This document shows positions 17,614-28,000 of a stretch of DNA of 64,000 nucleotides, piece after piece; position 1 is the first letter of the stretch, and every line of letters starts with the position of its first letter. The DNA comes from Mucilaginibacter sp. OK268 (GTDB taxonomy: Bacteria; Bacteroidota; Bacteroidia; Sphingobacteriales; Sphingobacteriaceae). Both the position numbers and the translations under genes were made by a program. Where the stretch lies: the NCBI RefSeq assembly GCF_900103125.1, contig NZ_FNJV01000006.1, positions 62,001 to 126,000 on the forward strand, in the 5' to 3' direction. Under the pieces are notes generated by a model. It saw only the letters and a list, made by a program, of their open reading frames with translations. It did not search any database and had not been told where the DNA came from.

Positions 17614-17994
17614 ATGGAATCACCAGTAAAGAAAAAACGGACCGGGGGCAAGGGCGGCCGCCCAAAAGCACCGATCAAAAGAGATCGGCACCTGACGGTG
17701 ATGTGCAATATCGTTGAAAAAAAGATGATCCAGGGCAATGCCAAACGTGCAAGGACAAATGTATCCGTTTACCTGCGGCAATTAGGTTTAAATGGCAGGG
17801 TGACGGTAAAGACCTTACCGAGAGAAGTGTTGCAGTTCACCAGTATATTAAACCATATGGCGGCCAATCTGAACCAAATCGCTAAGAAACGGAACAAGGG
17901 AGAAGACCTGAATACGCTGGACAGGGCCCTTTTGAACCAGGAGGTCCGGGGACTGCAAACATTGGTTAAAGAAGTAAAAACCTATTTAGTATGA
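17614..17994 (+). CDS. MobC-like mobilization protein
   Basis: This 126-residue basic protein has a ribbon-helix-helix-like start (RDRHLTVMCNIVEKKMIQGNA, then RTNVSVYLRQLGL) and the MobC family segment ILNHMAANLNQIAKKRNKGED. MobC proteins bind near oriT and help the relaxase form the relaxosome. The stop overlaps the relaxase start in ATGA, the usual mobC-mobA coupling. Its frame is intact, although its relaxase partner is broken. Confidence 0.85.
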   Translation: MESPVKKKRTGGKGGRPKAPIKRDRHLTVMCNIVEKKMIQGNAKRARTNVSVYLRQLGLNGRVTVKTLPREVLQFTSILNHMAANLNQIAKKRNKGEDLNTLDRALLNQEVRGLQTLVKEVKTYLV

Positions 17995-19052
17995 TCGGAA
18001 AAATCACAACAGGTAAAAGTTTTTGGGGCTGCATGAAATATCTGCACGAGGGCCGGTTGCAGGAAAATGAGGAACTACAAAAGTTGGAAATGGAGAAGAA
18101 ACAGGCCGAGGTGATTTATTACAATCAATGTTTCGGCAACAAAAAAGAATTAATCCGGCAATTTGTCGAGGTTGCTGCGCTGAACCCAAAGGTCAGCAGA
18201 CCGGTCTTTCACATTTCCATCAGTCTGGCGCACCTGGACGCTCACCAGTTAGATAGGCAGGACAAAGCGGACATCGCGGCGGCGCTGGCTCAGAAATTTG
18301 ACTTTGCGGATAAACAATATGTAGTCATTACCCATGCAGATACTGCACACGAACACTTACATATTGTGGCCAACAGAATCGGTTATGAAGGTCCGACTGC
18401 CAGCGACAGCAACAGTTATAAACGGATGGCGGAATTTTGCCGCGGCATTGAGCGGGTATATAAACTTACCGAGGTACTCAGCCCCAATAAGTTCCTGGCA
18501 CCGGAACAAAGGGTATCGCAAAGTCAACGGATCGACCAGCGCAAGGAAAGCCTAAAACAGCAACTTGCCAAAGCGATAAAACAATGTCACAATATAAAAG
18601 AGGTCAAAAATTACATGGAACAAAAAGGCTATGAGGTAGAGCTTGGCAGGGGCATCGCTTACCGACCAGCAGCATGTACGGTTTAAAGGGAGCAAGGTTG
18701 GCCACAGTCTGGCGAGATAGAAAAAAAGCTCAAACCGGAACAGGCCCAACATCAACAACAGCAATCAAAGAGCTTGGCCCAGCAGTTAAGGGCGGTGATC
18801 AGTCAGGCGCAGGAAGAGGATCAACGGATCGGCCTGCAAGCGGAACCGGAAAGGCGATACCTGAAACAGGAACCGGAAACACATTATCTGAAGCAAGAGT
18901 CGGAAAAGCATTACTTAAGGACAGCACTGGCGGCTGGAGGGGAGCTGTCAGCCGGGCTGCTTCAGCAGATGCCCGAAGAAGAACCGGCTACACCGAGCCG
19001 AAAAAGAAAAAAGAAGCATGAACAGGATCAAAGCTATCACATGCACAGATAA
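17991..19052 (+). pseudogene. Relaxase (MobA type), two compensating frameshifts
   Basis: The first 220 codons encode a relaxase domain: MIGKITTGKSFWGCMKYLHEG, an HISISLAHLD strand, and the metal-binding three-His motif in TAHEHLHIVANRIGY. After GRGIAY (about 18664) the frame shifts, and TDQQHVRFKGSKVGHSLA is found one frame over. Near 18712 it returns to the original frame as EIEKKLKPEQA and runs to 19052 with a Gln/Glu-rich tail. As read, translation stops at 18686. The intact protein would have nicked oriT and led the strand into the recipient. Confidence 0.85.
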
Positions 19053-19092
19053 GAATTGAAATTTAGAAGTGAACCAATTAATTAGCAATATC

Positions 19093-19577
19093 ATGAAAAA
19101 TGAAGAAACCCAAATTGACGAAGTTACCATGACAGAAATGTTGACAAATATCTTCCATCACGAAGAAAAGATGCAGACGTATATGGAAACTCAGCAGCCT
19201 TACTGGAAAAAGACAGCCTCATTAAACAGTTAATTGCTGAAAACAAGGAACAGCGTGAAACATTTGATAAACGTGTAGCCAATATCCAGGTGACGGCACC
19301 GCAACCGGACTTATCCGGTGTATATAAGGCTATAGAAACCGGGCTGGCCAGTGTAAGTAAAGTTGTCGGCACCCAGCTATCGGAAATTAAGGTAACCATC
19401 GAAAACGGGCCTAAGCCTATCACCAGGAAATGGCAACTGTTTTCTGACCAACTCAGGAGCCCGGAGTACTACAAAACTATTTTTTCATGGAGTACTTACT
19501 GTATTTTGGGTATAGGATTTCTTCTAGCTGCATATGGGTTGCTTACGCACCTTATGAACCTACATGCTGGTAAATAA
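19093..19577 (+). pseudogene. Mobilization-associated membrane protein, frameshifted
   Basis: The ATG at 19093 opens a frame (KNEETQIDEVTMTEMLTNIF) that stops after about 46 codons. The continuation, LEKDSLIKQLIAENKEQRETF, is one frame over, and one base missing near 19203 explains the break. The C-terminal part has a hydrophobic helix (about 19488-19560, YCILGIGFLLAAYGLL). The predicted whole is a coiled-coil-containing, membrane-tethered protein of about 160 residues. The exact function is unknown; genes of this type often follow the relaxase in Bacteroidota elements. Confidence 0.65.
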
Positions 19578-19662
19578 CAATAAAAAACAATATGAAATCA
19601 GGTAGCCGCCGTTGCGGCTGCCCTTTAAAACCACCAAAAATTTTGTTAATTTGATTAACGTT

Positions 19663-20093
19663 ATGGAAAAGATTAAAGAACCACAATTTGAGAGAGACGC
19701 TAACTGGACACCTGTGAGAGCCGTATTTGACTACGAGGAATATGTAAAGATGTAAAGATCGCAGAACAGCTCAACCTACCCTTAGCTGCCGCAGCGCCAG
19801 TAAAAGAGCAAAATCCCCTGGATTGGTTTGAACTGACGGAGAGCGCCCATTCAATCTTACACGGGCTGGTTGCACTGGTGGACCGCGAAGAAATGAACGA
19901 GCGAAATGAACCTAACCATGATCAGCAGCGCATTGATGAACTGAAAGCATTGGGCAACGAGGCGATGGTTGAGCAGCCGGAGAACTTCTCTAGCCAGGAG
20001 CAGATGCGTAAACTGATTGAAAAATACCAACCCATCTTAGCAGCTGAGAAAAAAAACTCCGGTTTTAGGCGCCTTTTCGGTCGACCTGACTAA
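19663..20093 (+). pseudogene. Hypothetical element protein disrupted by an 8-bp tandem duplication
   Basis: The ATG at 19663 starts MEKIKEPQFERDANWTPV and hits a stop at 19753. ATGTAAAG occurs twice in tandem (19742-19749 and 19750-19757); removing one copy joins EEYVK directly to IAEQLNLPLAAAAPVK and gives one frame of about 140 residues ending FGRRLFGRPD-like at 20093. The product is acidic and unrecognised. It sits just before the zeta-like toxin gene, where an antitoxin or accessory gene might be expected, but this is not shown. Confidence 0.6.
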
Positions 20094-20096
20094 ATC

Positions 20097-20907
20097 GTTA
20101 GAAAAGCTATATCCTCTTAGTGATCAACAGGTCAGCGAGCGGCAGCAACGCATCATTGACCGTTTCACGGCTGGGAAAAACTCGTTCGGTAGTTCCTGTT
20201 GTCGTTATTATAGGGGCTCAACCCGGAGCGGGTAAAACCCAATTAGAAGACTTGGCCCAAAAGGAGTTAGGCGGTAATGTTGTTAACTGTAATGCCGACC
20301 TTTTTCGCGACTTTCATCCCCGTGGTGAGGAAATCAAACACAAATTTGAAGCTTATTACCCTGAACTGACATCCGGCTATGCGCAGGGCTAGAAAAACGG
20401 TTTGCGGGAATATTGTGAGGGCAACCGCCTGAATTATATCATGGAAACGACGTTTTCATCGGGCTCGGACATCACCAGGACAATTGCAGAAATGAAGGAA
20501 AAAGATTACCGTGTGGAAATCAAATTACTAGCCGTTCACCCCCCGGTTAAGCTTTTTGGGCACTCAACTGCGCTTTGAAAACATGAAAGTCCAGGAGGGT
20601 GTAGGGCGAATAGTGGACAAGGAAGCACATGTCTGGCGCTATCAACGGCTTGCACCAACAGTTTTCCTGGTGCAAACGGAGGGTATGCATAACAAATTTA
20701 TGGGCGAAATTATGAGGTGGCGTAAGGTGTCTCCACAAGTGGTGTACGGCTACTGGCCACAAACCCGCGAAATACCTTGCAAGTGTTTCAACAGGAGATC
20801 TACCGAAAATGAGGTTTCCGGAACCGCCGAGCCAATTGCAAACCATAGCCAGCACCATTAACGAGATCTTATCGTATATCAAAATTTTAAAAGAGCGTGC
20901 TATTTAA
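20097..20907 (+). pseudogene. Zeta-like toxin kinase, multiply broken
   Basis: Pieces of a zeta-type P-loop kinase are spread over several frames. QQVSERQQRIIDRFTAGK is followed one frame over by VVVIIGAQPGAGKTQLEDLA (Walker A) and NADLFRDFHP. A TAG interrupts the frame at about 20390 (GYAQG, stop, KNGLREYCEGNRLNYIMETT). Further shifts follow near 20545 and near 20770, and the tail ends LSYIKILKERAI at 20907. Zeta toxins phosphorylate UDP-N-acetylglucosamine; this copy cannot make an active product. The start is uncertain. Confidence 0.7.
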
Positions 20908-21027
20908 ATACTACCAAACTCTAACACTATTTTATGCTCGTTGAAGTCATAGTTTTACGAACAAAAAATACCAGTACAAATTAAATTACATATTAGAATA
21001 GTCTAAGAAAAAATATTGCTTGAGTTT

Positions 21028-21071
21028 AATAGGTGTTTTAACGGATTTATGAATCCGTTAAAACACCTATT
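21028..21071. terminator. Perfect 20-bp hairpin with 4-base loop
   Basis: AATAGGTGTTTTAACGGATT (21028-21047) and its exact reverse complement (21052-21071) flank the loop TATG. The left side is preceded by T- and A-rich DNA, but no T run follows on the plus strand. It separates the decayed mobility genes from the intact Rhs cargo and may be a terminator or a recombination site. Confidence 0.6.
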
Positions 21072-21503
21072 GCGCATACCGCTAATTTTTCATATACTTA
21101 TACCAGTATATGCATGTTACGTTGTGTATACTTAAGCAAATATTAATTAGGTTAAACTTAACCTTTATTGGAACTGGAACCGCCTTATCACATGAAAAAA
21201 ACACAGCAAAATCTCCCGTTGATTTTATCTACTTTAATAAACAAGCAATTTAATAATGAGAAAAATTGCAATTATCTAAACCCTCTCTATCCGGCTCTTG
21301 ACACTGCACCATTTAGGAAGTCCGTTGGTGTAAGCACAAGTCTATTATCAGACGCCGCTAATTTCTCTTCCTCGCTTGTAGATTAAACTTCCAAAAGTAT
21401 ATCTATCGGTATCGAATTGAATTTTAAAAAAAGAATAGAGCCCACAGCTGTAATTATTCAACTAAGTATATATCCCAGGCTTAACTTAAAGCTCTCTGAG
21501 AAT

Positions 21504-21584
21504 ATGAGTATGAAAATACTTGCCACTCTAATTTTGCTATTAACCATTATCAGATTTGAATCAAAAGCGCAAGCTACCGTCTAA
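21504..21584 (+). CDS. Tiny ORF resembling an isolated signal peptide
   Basis: These 26 codons read MSMKILATLILLLTII and then RFESKAQATV. This has the shape of a Bacteroidota signal peptide ending at an AQA cleavage site, directly followed by a stop. It lies 62 bases before the Rhs gene, whose own signal peptide is separate. It may be the relic of an exported protein gene or a leader peptide. Confidence 0.3.
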   Translation: MSMKILATLILLLTIIRFESKAQATV

Positions 21585-21646
21585 TAGCAAATCAATTAAA
21601 GCTAAAACCTCACCAGAACCATAAACTCATCATATTCAATTAAGTA

Positions 21647-24600
21647 ATGAAATTTTTTACCCTTGTTTTTTTTATATTATTTGTATCATTCCATGCCATT
21701 GCTCAATCAGCAGCCGACTTTCAAAATATTATCCCGGTAAGTACCGTTTCTCCAAATGCAGCCAGTCTGGGTAAATTTGGGGACGTTCCGGTAAGCTATG
21801 CTACAGGAATCCCTTCAGTAACCATCCCACTTTACGAAATAAACGTAGGCAAAATCAAAATACCATTATCTCTCGATTATCATGGAGGGGGGGTAAGGGT
21901 GGATGAGGTATCATCGAGCGTTGGTACCAGTTGGGCTTTAAGTGGTATAGGGGAGATCTCCCGGAGCATGATCGGTTTACCTGATGAAAATAGCGGGGGC
22001 TATCTTTCTGCTCTTTCCTTAGATTCCCTGTATAATTACTATCTGTATACCAACTACAGGTTGCCCAGAAAGCTGGCGTTCGCCCAATATATACTCGATG
22101 TAAGGGATAATGCAAAGGAAACCCAACCGGATGTTTTTTCCTATACGTTAAACGGCAGCAGTGGCAAATTCATGTACCGTCCCAATGGTACGATTATGCA
22201 AATACCGGTGACTAATAACCGCATTGAAAGAACAACTGGCAATAACTTTAAAATAACGGATGACCAGGGGCTGGTTTATCTATTCGATCAGCAGGAGCGA
22301 ACGCAAATGGTATCCGAATCCGCGACTGGTCCGGGCAGCTACACCAGTACATGGCGACTATCGAAAATGATCTCACCAAATCTGGCGGACACGATATACT
22401 TTAAATACACATCGGTTAATGGTGATTTAGAACATAACTGGAGTTTCTCTAATATCTTAGGTGATGAGCCCGGTGACGGAAATTACACTCGTCAAAGTTC
22501 ATCTGTTTCAACAATTTCCCACAGTATAGAATTAATCCCCAATGAAATTGATTGGCGCGGAGGAAAAATCACCTTTTCTAATAAACAGGATCGATCAGAC
22601 CGAACTTCTGAGTTGCGAATGGATAGTGTAAAGGTATATTCCAAATTGAATGGGGCTTTTCAATTGATTAAAAACATTAAACTTTATCAATCCTATTTTT
22701 ATAGTAATCCCACCAGTAAAACTCCAGATAATAGGAATTATCGCCTGAGATTAGATTCCGTAGCTTATTTACCTGTAAACGCAGGATTGCCAACTCAATC
22801 CTATCAAATGACCTATAATAATAGCCCCATAGCACCAAATGAGTCTTTCGGGCAGGATATCTGGGGATATAATAACGGACAGTTCAATAATCGTACATTA
22901 ATGCCCATCCAAACAGTACTTTGGAGTGGTACCTATCGAACTATAGGAGAGGCCAATGTGGATCCTGATAGCACCAACACCTATGTGCAGGCCTGTATGC
23001 TTCAGTCGATAAAGTATCCGACAAAAGGAAAGTCAGTTTTTGAATTTGAACCGCATCAATATCCGCAGGATTATTCAACGATGCAAACGCAATCTGTTAA
23101 CTGTGACGCTTACGGAAGTGTGCAACTTAGCAACACGACCAGCTTTACGGTCAGCAGCACTGTTCAACAAGCTTTCCGTTACAGTGCCACCCTTTCTGCC
23201 TACAATTATCCCGGCGTAACCGACAGACCACAGATAAAAATGGTTGACCAAACTACAGGACAACAAATTTTTCTGGTCAATAATGTGAGCAGCCCCGGAC
23301 AAAGTTACAGCACAGGAACTATAGCTCTTTCCCTGGTTACGGGGCATACCTACGTGATCACTACCAATATTTATACTGCGGACTCCAGGGTGTCCGCCAC
23401 CTGTCAAGTCTCCTGGTCGGTGCCAGTTAGTGGTACTACGATTAAAACAGGCGGCGGCTTAAGGGTAAGCACAATTACCAATTATGACAATAATGGCAAT
23501 TTTATAAATAAGGAGAAATATCAGTATGGTAATGATGGTACAGGTCAGCTTTTAACGGCGGCCTCGTACTTATTTATTAATTATGAGAACCCGTTCTATG
23601 AAAGTGGCTCCCAACCCCCCTTACAACCTAATTCTTGTATTATCACTACATCAAATATAAAAGCTGTATATTATTCAAGGGGTATTTATCCGGCAACACA
23701 GTTCAGCGGAAGCCCCGTTGTTTATGGTGCAGTAACTAAATTTGATACCGACAATAATGGCGCTGCAAATGGCAAAAAGATATTCACCTACACGTTTTTT
23801 AGTGATCAGGCCGGATTGCCGATTGCAGATTATGGAACAATGGGGGTCTGGCTTATTTCTCATAACTGGAGAAACGGGTTTTTAAAACAAGAGTACACTT
23901 ATAAATCAGTTGGTGGTTCTTACAGTCCGGTTAGTATTAAACAATACAACTATCAAATATACCGTCCAGATACTTTGCTGCAGCTAAAAATTAAACCCCT
24001 ATATATAAGGGATGGCGGCTGTCAGCTTTCCAAGGACACTAGCATTACCAGGGCCGGCTCACCGAACCATGTTGGCGATGCTTCCAGAACCCATTTTTTT
24101 ATGGGCCGGATACCAACTTATACCGGTGCCATATTGCTCCAGTCAGAATCAGACACGACCTTTAATGATGCAGGAAATAAGATCATCGCTGTTAATAACA
24201 ACTATTATGATGATCCGACTCACATTTTACCAACCCGGAAAGAGACTTTTAACAGTATCGGAGATAACCTGACCGATGTAATTAAGTATCCCCATGACCT
24301 TGCAGCAGGAGGAAATGTCTACCAGACAATGGTTTCCAGAAATATTATATCCCCCATTGTAAAGTTTCAGCAATTAAAAAACGGCGTACAACAAACCTTA
24401 TCAAGTATTAATTATAATGACTGGTTTGGTAATACTAATCTTTTATTACCCCAGACAGTCGATGGTCAGGTGTTGTCCAATCCGAGTGAGAACAGGGTAA
24501 GGTTTAATAAATATGATATTTATGGTAACATTCAGGAACAGCAAAAAACAAACGCACCGGTTTTAAGCTACAAGTGGGGATACTACAACCAATATCCAAT

Positions 24601-25051
24601 AGCTCAAATAACCAATGCGCTATCCTCAGAGTTTTATTATGAAGGTTTTGAAGAAAGTACAGCAACAGGGGTAACTACAGGAATAGCGCATACAGGACTA
24701 AAATATACAACCAATGCAGCGATAAGCTGGACAAAGCCCAATAGCCGTATTTATGTAATCAGTTATTGGTACCGCAGCGGCGGTACCTGGAAGTATCAAG
24801 TCGGGCAAACTTATACAGGAACAGGTTTTACAATGACTGGCGGAGACGCCTATGATGATATTCGTATCTACCCCAAGGACGCTCTGATGACCAGCTATAC
24901 CTATGATCCCTTAGTTGGCATGACGAGTATGACAGATCCCAAAAGTGAGACAACGACTTATGAGTATGACAATTTTCAGCGCCTGATGAATGTGAAGGAT
25001 AAAGATGGTAAGATCATCAAGCGTATAGATTATCATTATCAGGGACAATAA
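21647..25051 (+). CDS. Secreted Rhs/YD-repeat protein without toxin tip
   Basis: This 1134-residue protein has a signal peptide (residues 1-20, ending HAIAQS) and the N-terminal module seen in Bacteroidota SpvB/Rhs-like proteins: PSVTIPLYEINVGKIKIPLSLDYHGGGVRVDEVSSSVG. YD repeats appear at its end (TTTYEYDNFQRLMNVKDKDGKI). It stops without an RHS core or toxin domain. The next gene, 32 bases downstream, supplies those parts. The pair probably forms a two-piece shell-and-toxin system carried by the element. Both frames are intact. Confidence 0.85.
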   Translation: MKFFTLVFFILFVSFHAIAQSAADFQNIIPVSTVSPNAASLGKFGDVPVSYATGIPSVTIPLYEINVGKIKIPLSLDYHGGGVRVDEVSSSVGTSWALSGIGEISRSMIGLPDENSGGYLSALSLDSLYNYYLYTNYRLPRKLAFAQYILDVRDNAKETQPDVFSYTLNGSSGKFMYRPNGTIMQIPVTNNRIERTTGNNFKITDDQGLVYLFDQQERTQMVSESATGPGSYTSTWRLSKMISPNLADTIYFKYTSVNGDLEHNWSFSNILGDEPGDGNYTRQSSSVSTISHSIELIPNEIDWRGGKITFSNKQDRSDRTSELRMDSVKVYSKLNGAFQLIKNIKLYQSYFYSNPTSKTPDNRNYRLRLDSVAYLPVNAGLPTQSYQMTYNNSPIAPNESFGQDIWGYNNGQFNNRTLMPIQTVLWSGTYRTIGEANVDPDSTNTYVQACMLQSIKYPTKGKSVFEFEPHQYPQDYSTMQTQSVNCDAYGSVQLSNTTSFTVSSTVQQAFRYSATLSAYNYPGVTDRPQIKMVDQTTGQQIFLVNNVSSPGQSYSTGTIALSLVTGHTYVITTNIYTADSRVSATCQVSWSVPVSGTTIKTGGGLRVSTITNYDNNGNFINKEKYQYGNDGTGQLLTAASYLFINYENPFYESGSQPPLQPNSCIITTSNIKAVYYSRGIYPATQFSGSPVVYGAVTKFDTDNNGAANGKKIFTYTFFSDQAGLPIADYGTMGVWLISHNWRNGFLKQEYTYKSVGGSYSPVSIKQYNYQIYRPDTLLQLKIKPLYIRDGGCQLSKDTSITRAGSPNHVGDASRTHFFMGRIPTYTGAILLQSESDTTFNDAGNKIIAVNNNYYDDPTHILPTRKETFNSIGDNLTDVIKYPHDLAAGGNVYQTMVSRNIISPIVKFQQLKNGVQQTLSSINYNDWFGNTNLLLPQTVDGQVLSNPSENRVRFNKYDIYGNIQEQQKTNAPVLSYKWGYYNQYPIAQITNALSSEFYYEGFEESTATGVTTGIAHTGLKYTTNAAISWTKPNSRIYVISYWYRSGGTWKYQVGQTYTGTGFTMTGGDAYDDIRIYPKDALMTSYTYDPLVGMTSMTDPKSETTTYEYDNFQRLMNVKDKDGKIIKRIDYHYQGQ

Positions 25052-25083
25052 ACCGAAGGCACAACCTATATCTCTATTTCAAA

Positions 25084-28000
25084 ATGATCAAAAATATCAA
25101 AGCTTGCCTGCTGTTAACTTCTCTTTTTATGTTATCGGCTTTTAGATCGCAGGCACAAATGTCGATTTCGGGTACTACCTGTCCTACTGCGGGTCAGACT
25201 TATACCTATAGCGTCAGCAGCAGTTACACTTCGGGTCAGCCCACGCAATGGCAGGTAAATGGAGGTCTTATCGCGGGGACCAGCAGTAATAGTCAGAATG
25301 GCACCGGCCTGTCAAGTATATCCGTAGTCTGGAATACGGGCGTGAGCAGCGGAACGGTTTTTTGCCATGTATACAGCTCTACACCCCAGGACGCGTCATT
25401 AACCGTTAGTGCTTCCTCCCCTCTGGTGCCGGGAAATATAACTTCCAATGTGGGCCAGAGTGTTTACAAAACGACACCGGCTACTATTGGCTGTTCAGCG
25501 GCCAGCGCCGGTGGTTGCGCACCGATCAGTTATAGCTATCAATGGCAGCAAAGCACCAATCAGGCTGACTGGACCAATGTACCAGGCGCTACCGGTCAGG
25601 ATCTCAGCTTTTCTTCGGCACCGGCGCAAACTACCTCTTACCGCAGATACGTATCGACCAATTCCGGCAACAACGGGTATTCGGGTGTGGCCACCGTCAA
25701 TATCCTTCCACCCCTTTCAGGGGGTAGTGCCAACCCTTCAACGCAAACGATCTTCAGCGGATCGACACCGGCCACTATTGTCGTTTCTCCCGCAAGCGTG
25801 GGTGGAGGCAATTGTAATAACAACTATGGCTATCAATGGACTTCCTCCTCTAATGGCACTGACTTTTATCCCGTGTCCGGCGCTACGGGTACTTCTTATA
25901 CGCCCCCAGTACTCACCCAAACGATGTATTACCAATTACGGGTAACCTGCAACAGCGAATCAGCTACCAGCAATTCAACTGTGGTGAATGTAGTCCCCCA
26001 TCTGGTATCAGGAACGATCAGTTCTTCCGGGATCACCATTAACTATGGAACAGCGCCTGCCGCGATCAGTTCAACGACTGCCACTGGAGGTATGTGCAAC
26101 AGCAGCTATAGCTATCAATGGCAGCAAAGCACCGATGGGAATAATACATTCACTGATATCAGTGGAGCAACGGGGACAAATTATACACCAGGCACACTGA
26201 CCGCAACAACAGGCTACCGCCTCAGGACCATCTGTAATTCAGAGACGGTATATACCGGTGTTTATACGGTTACCGTATATCCTTTGCTGGTGCCAGGAAC
26301 AGTCAGTTCATCGGCTGGAACGATCAATTACAATAGTGCTGTAACTTTAACCAGTACGGCCGCAACAGGCGGTAGCAGGACTTATACCTATCAGTGGCAG
26401 AGTTCGACAGGTGGCGCCGCCTATACAAATATTACAGGAGCAACAACACAGAACTACGGGCCCGTTAACCTGGTAGCTACTACCTCTTACCAACTGGTCG
26501 TTAACAGCAACGGTCTGCCCAAGACAAGTAATAGTGTCACCGTGACGGTATACCCGCAGTTGCTGGCTGGTGCAGTAACGCCAGCGTCGCAGACGCTAAA
26601 CTATAATGTTCCGTCATCAACCCTGTCCGGAGTAGCGGCGACAGGAGGTAACGGAACCTATACCTACCAATGGCAAAGCGCCGCAGCATCGGGTGGCCCT
26701 TATACGCCTATCAGCGGGGCAACGGGTTTAGGTTATGCACCGGGTACGCTCGCGGCTTCGAGCTATTATCAACTAGTGGTGACCAGTAATGGGGCGACTG
26801 CAACCAGTAATACAGCCGCGGTGACCATGTATCCACAGTTCACAGCCGGAACCATCAGCCCGGTGTCGCAAACCATCAATTACAATACCGCCGCTGCGGC
26901 CATAACCAGTACGGCGGCTACAGGAGGCAGTAGTAGCTATACCTATCAATGGCAAAGCTCACCAAACGGCACTACCTGGACCAATATCCCTTCGGCCACG
27001 GCATTAAGCTACTCACCCGGCATATTGACAAGTACTATATATTATCGTCTTGTGTCTACCAGCAATGGTGTTAACGCAACGAGCAGTACGGCCATGGTTA
27101 CCGTGTACCCGCAGTTGATCGCCGGTACCATCAGCCCCTCCAGTCAAAGTATTGCTTACGGTACAACTCCCGCATCCTTGATTGCTACAGCAGCCACCGG
27201 CGGGAACAATGTTTATGCATATCAATGGCAACAATCAGCTGATAATGTATCCTGGGCAAATATACCCGGAGCAACATCTGATAGCTATAGCCCCGGTGCA
27301 TTGACAGCAAACACCTATTACCGCCGATCGGTTACCAGCAATGGGTTAATCCTCAGCTCAGTAGCCGCAGGGGTTACCGTCACCGGTGCTTCCCTGGTAA
27401 TGGGTACCAATCCCAGCCAGGCAATGAATTATATTGTCACTAGTACCTTGCGTACAGGCATAAGCGCGATCAGCGGCCCGGCACAGCTGGCCGCTATGAA
27501 AATAGGCGATGTGAACCAGACGGTACAGTACTTCGACGGGTTGGGCAGGCCGCTGCAAACAGTGGAAGTAAAAGGAAGCCCGGCCCGAAATGATGTAATT
27601 CAGCCGGTTGCCTATGATCAGTTCGGACGGGAAGCGCAGAAATATTTACCTTATGTTACCACAGGTAGTAATGATGGAAGCTATAAAACCAACGCGTTGA
27701 GTGGAGGCCAAAGCCAGTTTTACGCTGCACCCCCAGCAGGAGTAACCGCGGTCAGCGGCCCTTTCGCTGTCACGAATTTTGAACCATCACCTTTAAACAG
27801 GGTCCTGGAACAAGGGGCGCCGGGAACCGACTGGCAGCCCGCGGCGGGTCATACCCAGAAGATCGTGTACACGACCAATAACGAGATACCTCTTTCTAAT
27901 ACCTCAGGTACGATGCTGGCCATGTTGTATACCGCCACGATTAATGCCAACGGCAGCCGGACGCTGGTATTAGGCAATAACCAGGTGAATTTTTATAAAT

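Larger units (their letters stand above)
20908..21646. other. Non-coding stretch before the Rhs genes
   Basis: No convincing gene of normal size is present. The stretch holds a perfect 20-bp hairpin (21028-21071), a weak ORF at 21168-21386 that I do not support, and a 26-codon signal-peptide-like ORF (21504-21584). It should also contain the promoter of the Rhs operon. The sequence is AT-rich. Confidence 0.6.

Noticed and set aside
13529..20907. All frameshifts as homopolymer sequencing errors
   Set aside because: Several are in A runs, so errors remain possible, but an 8-base duplication, an in-frame TAG and the lack of such breaks in all chromosomal genes favour true decay.
21168..21386. 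72-codon ORF before the Rhs genes
   Set aside because: No recognisable domain, no signal peptide, composition like surrounding AT-rich non-coding DNA.
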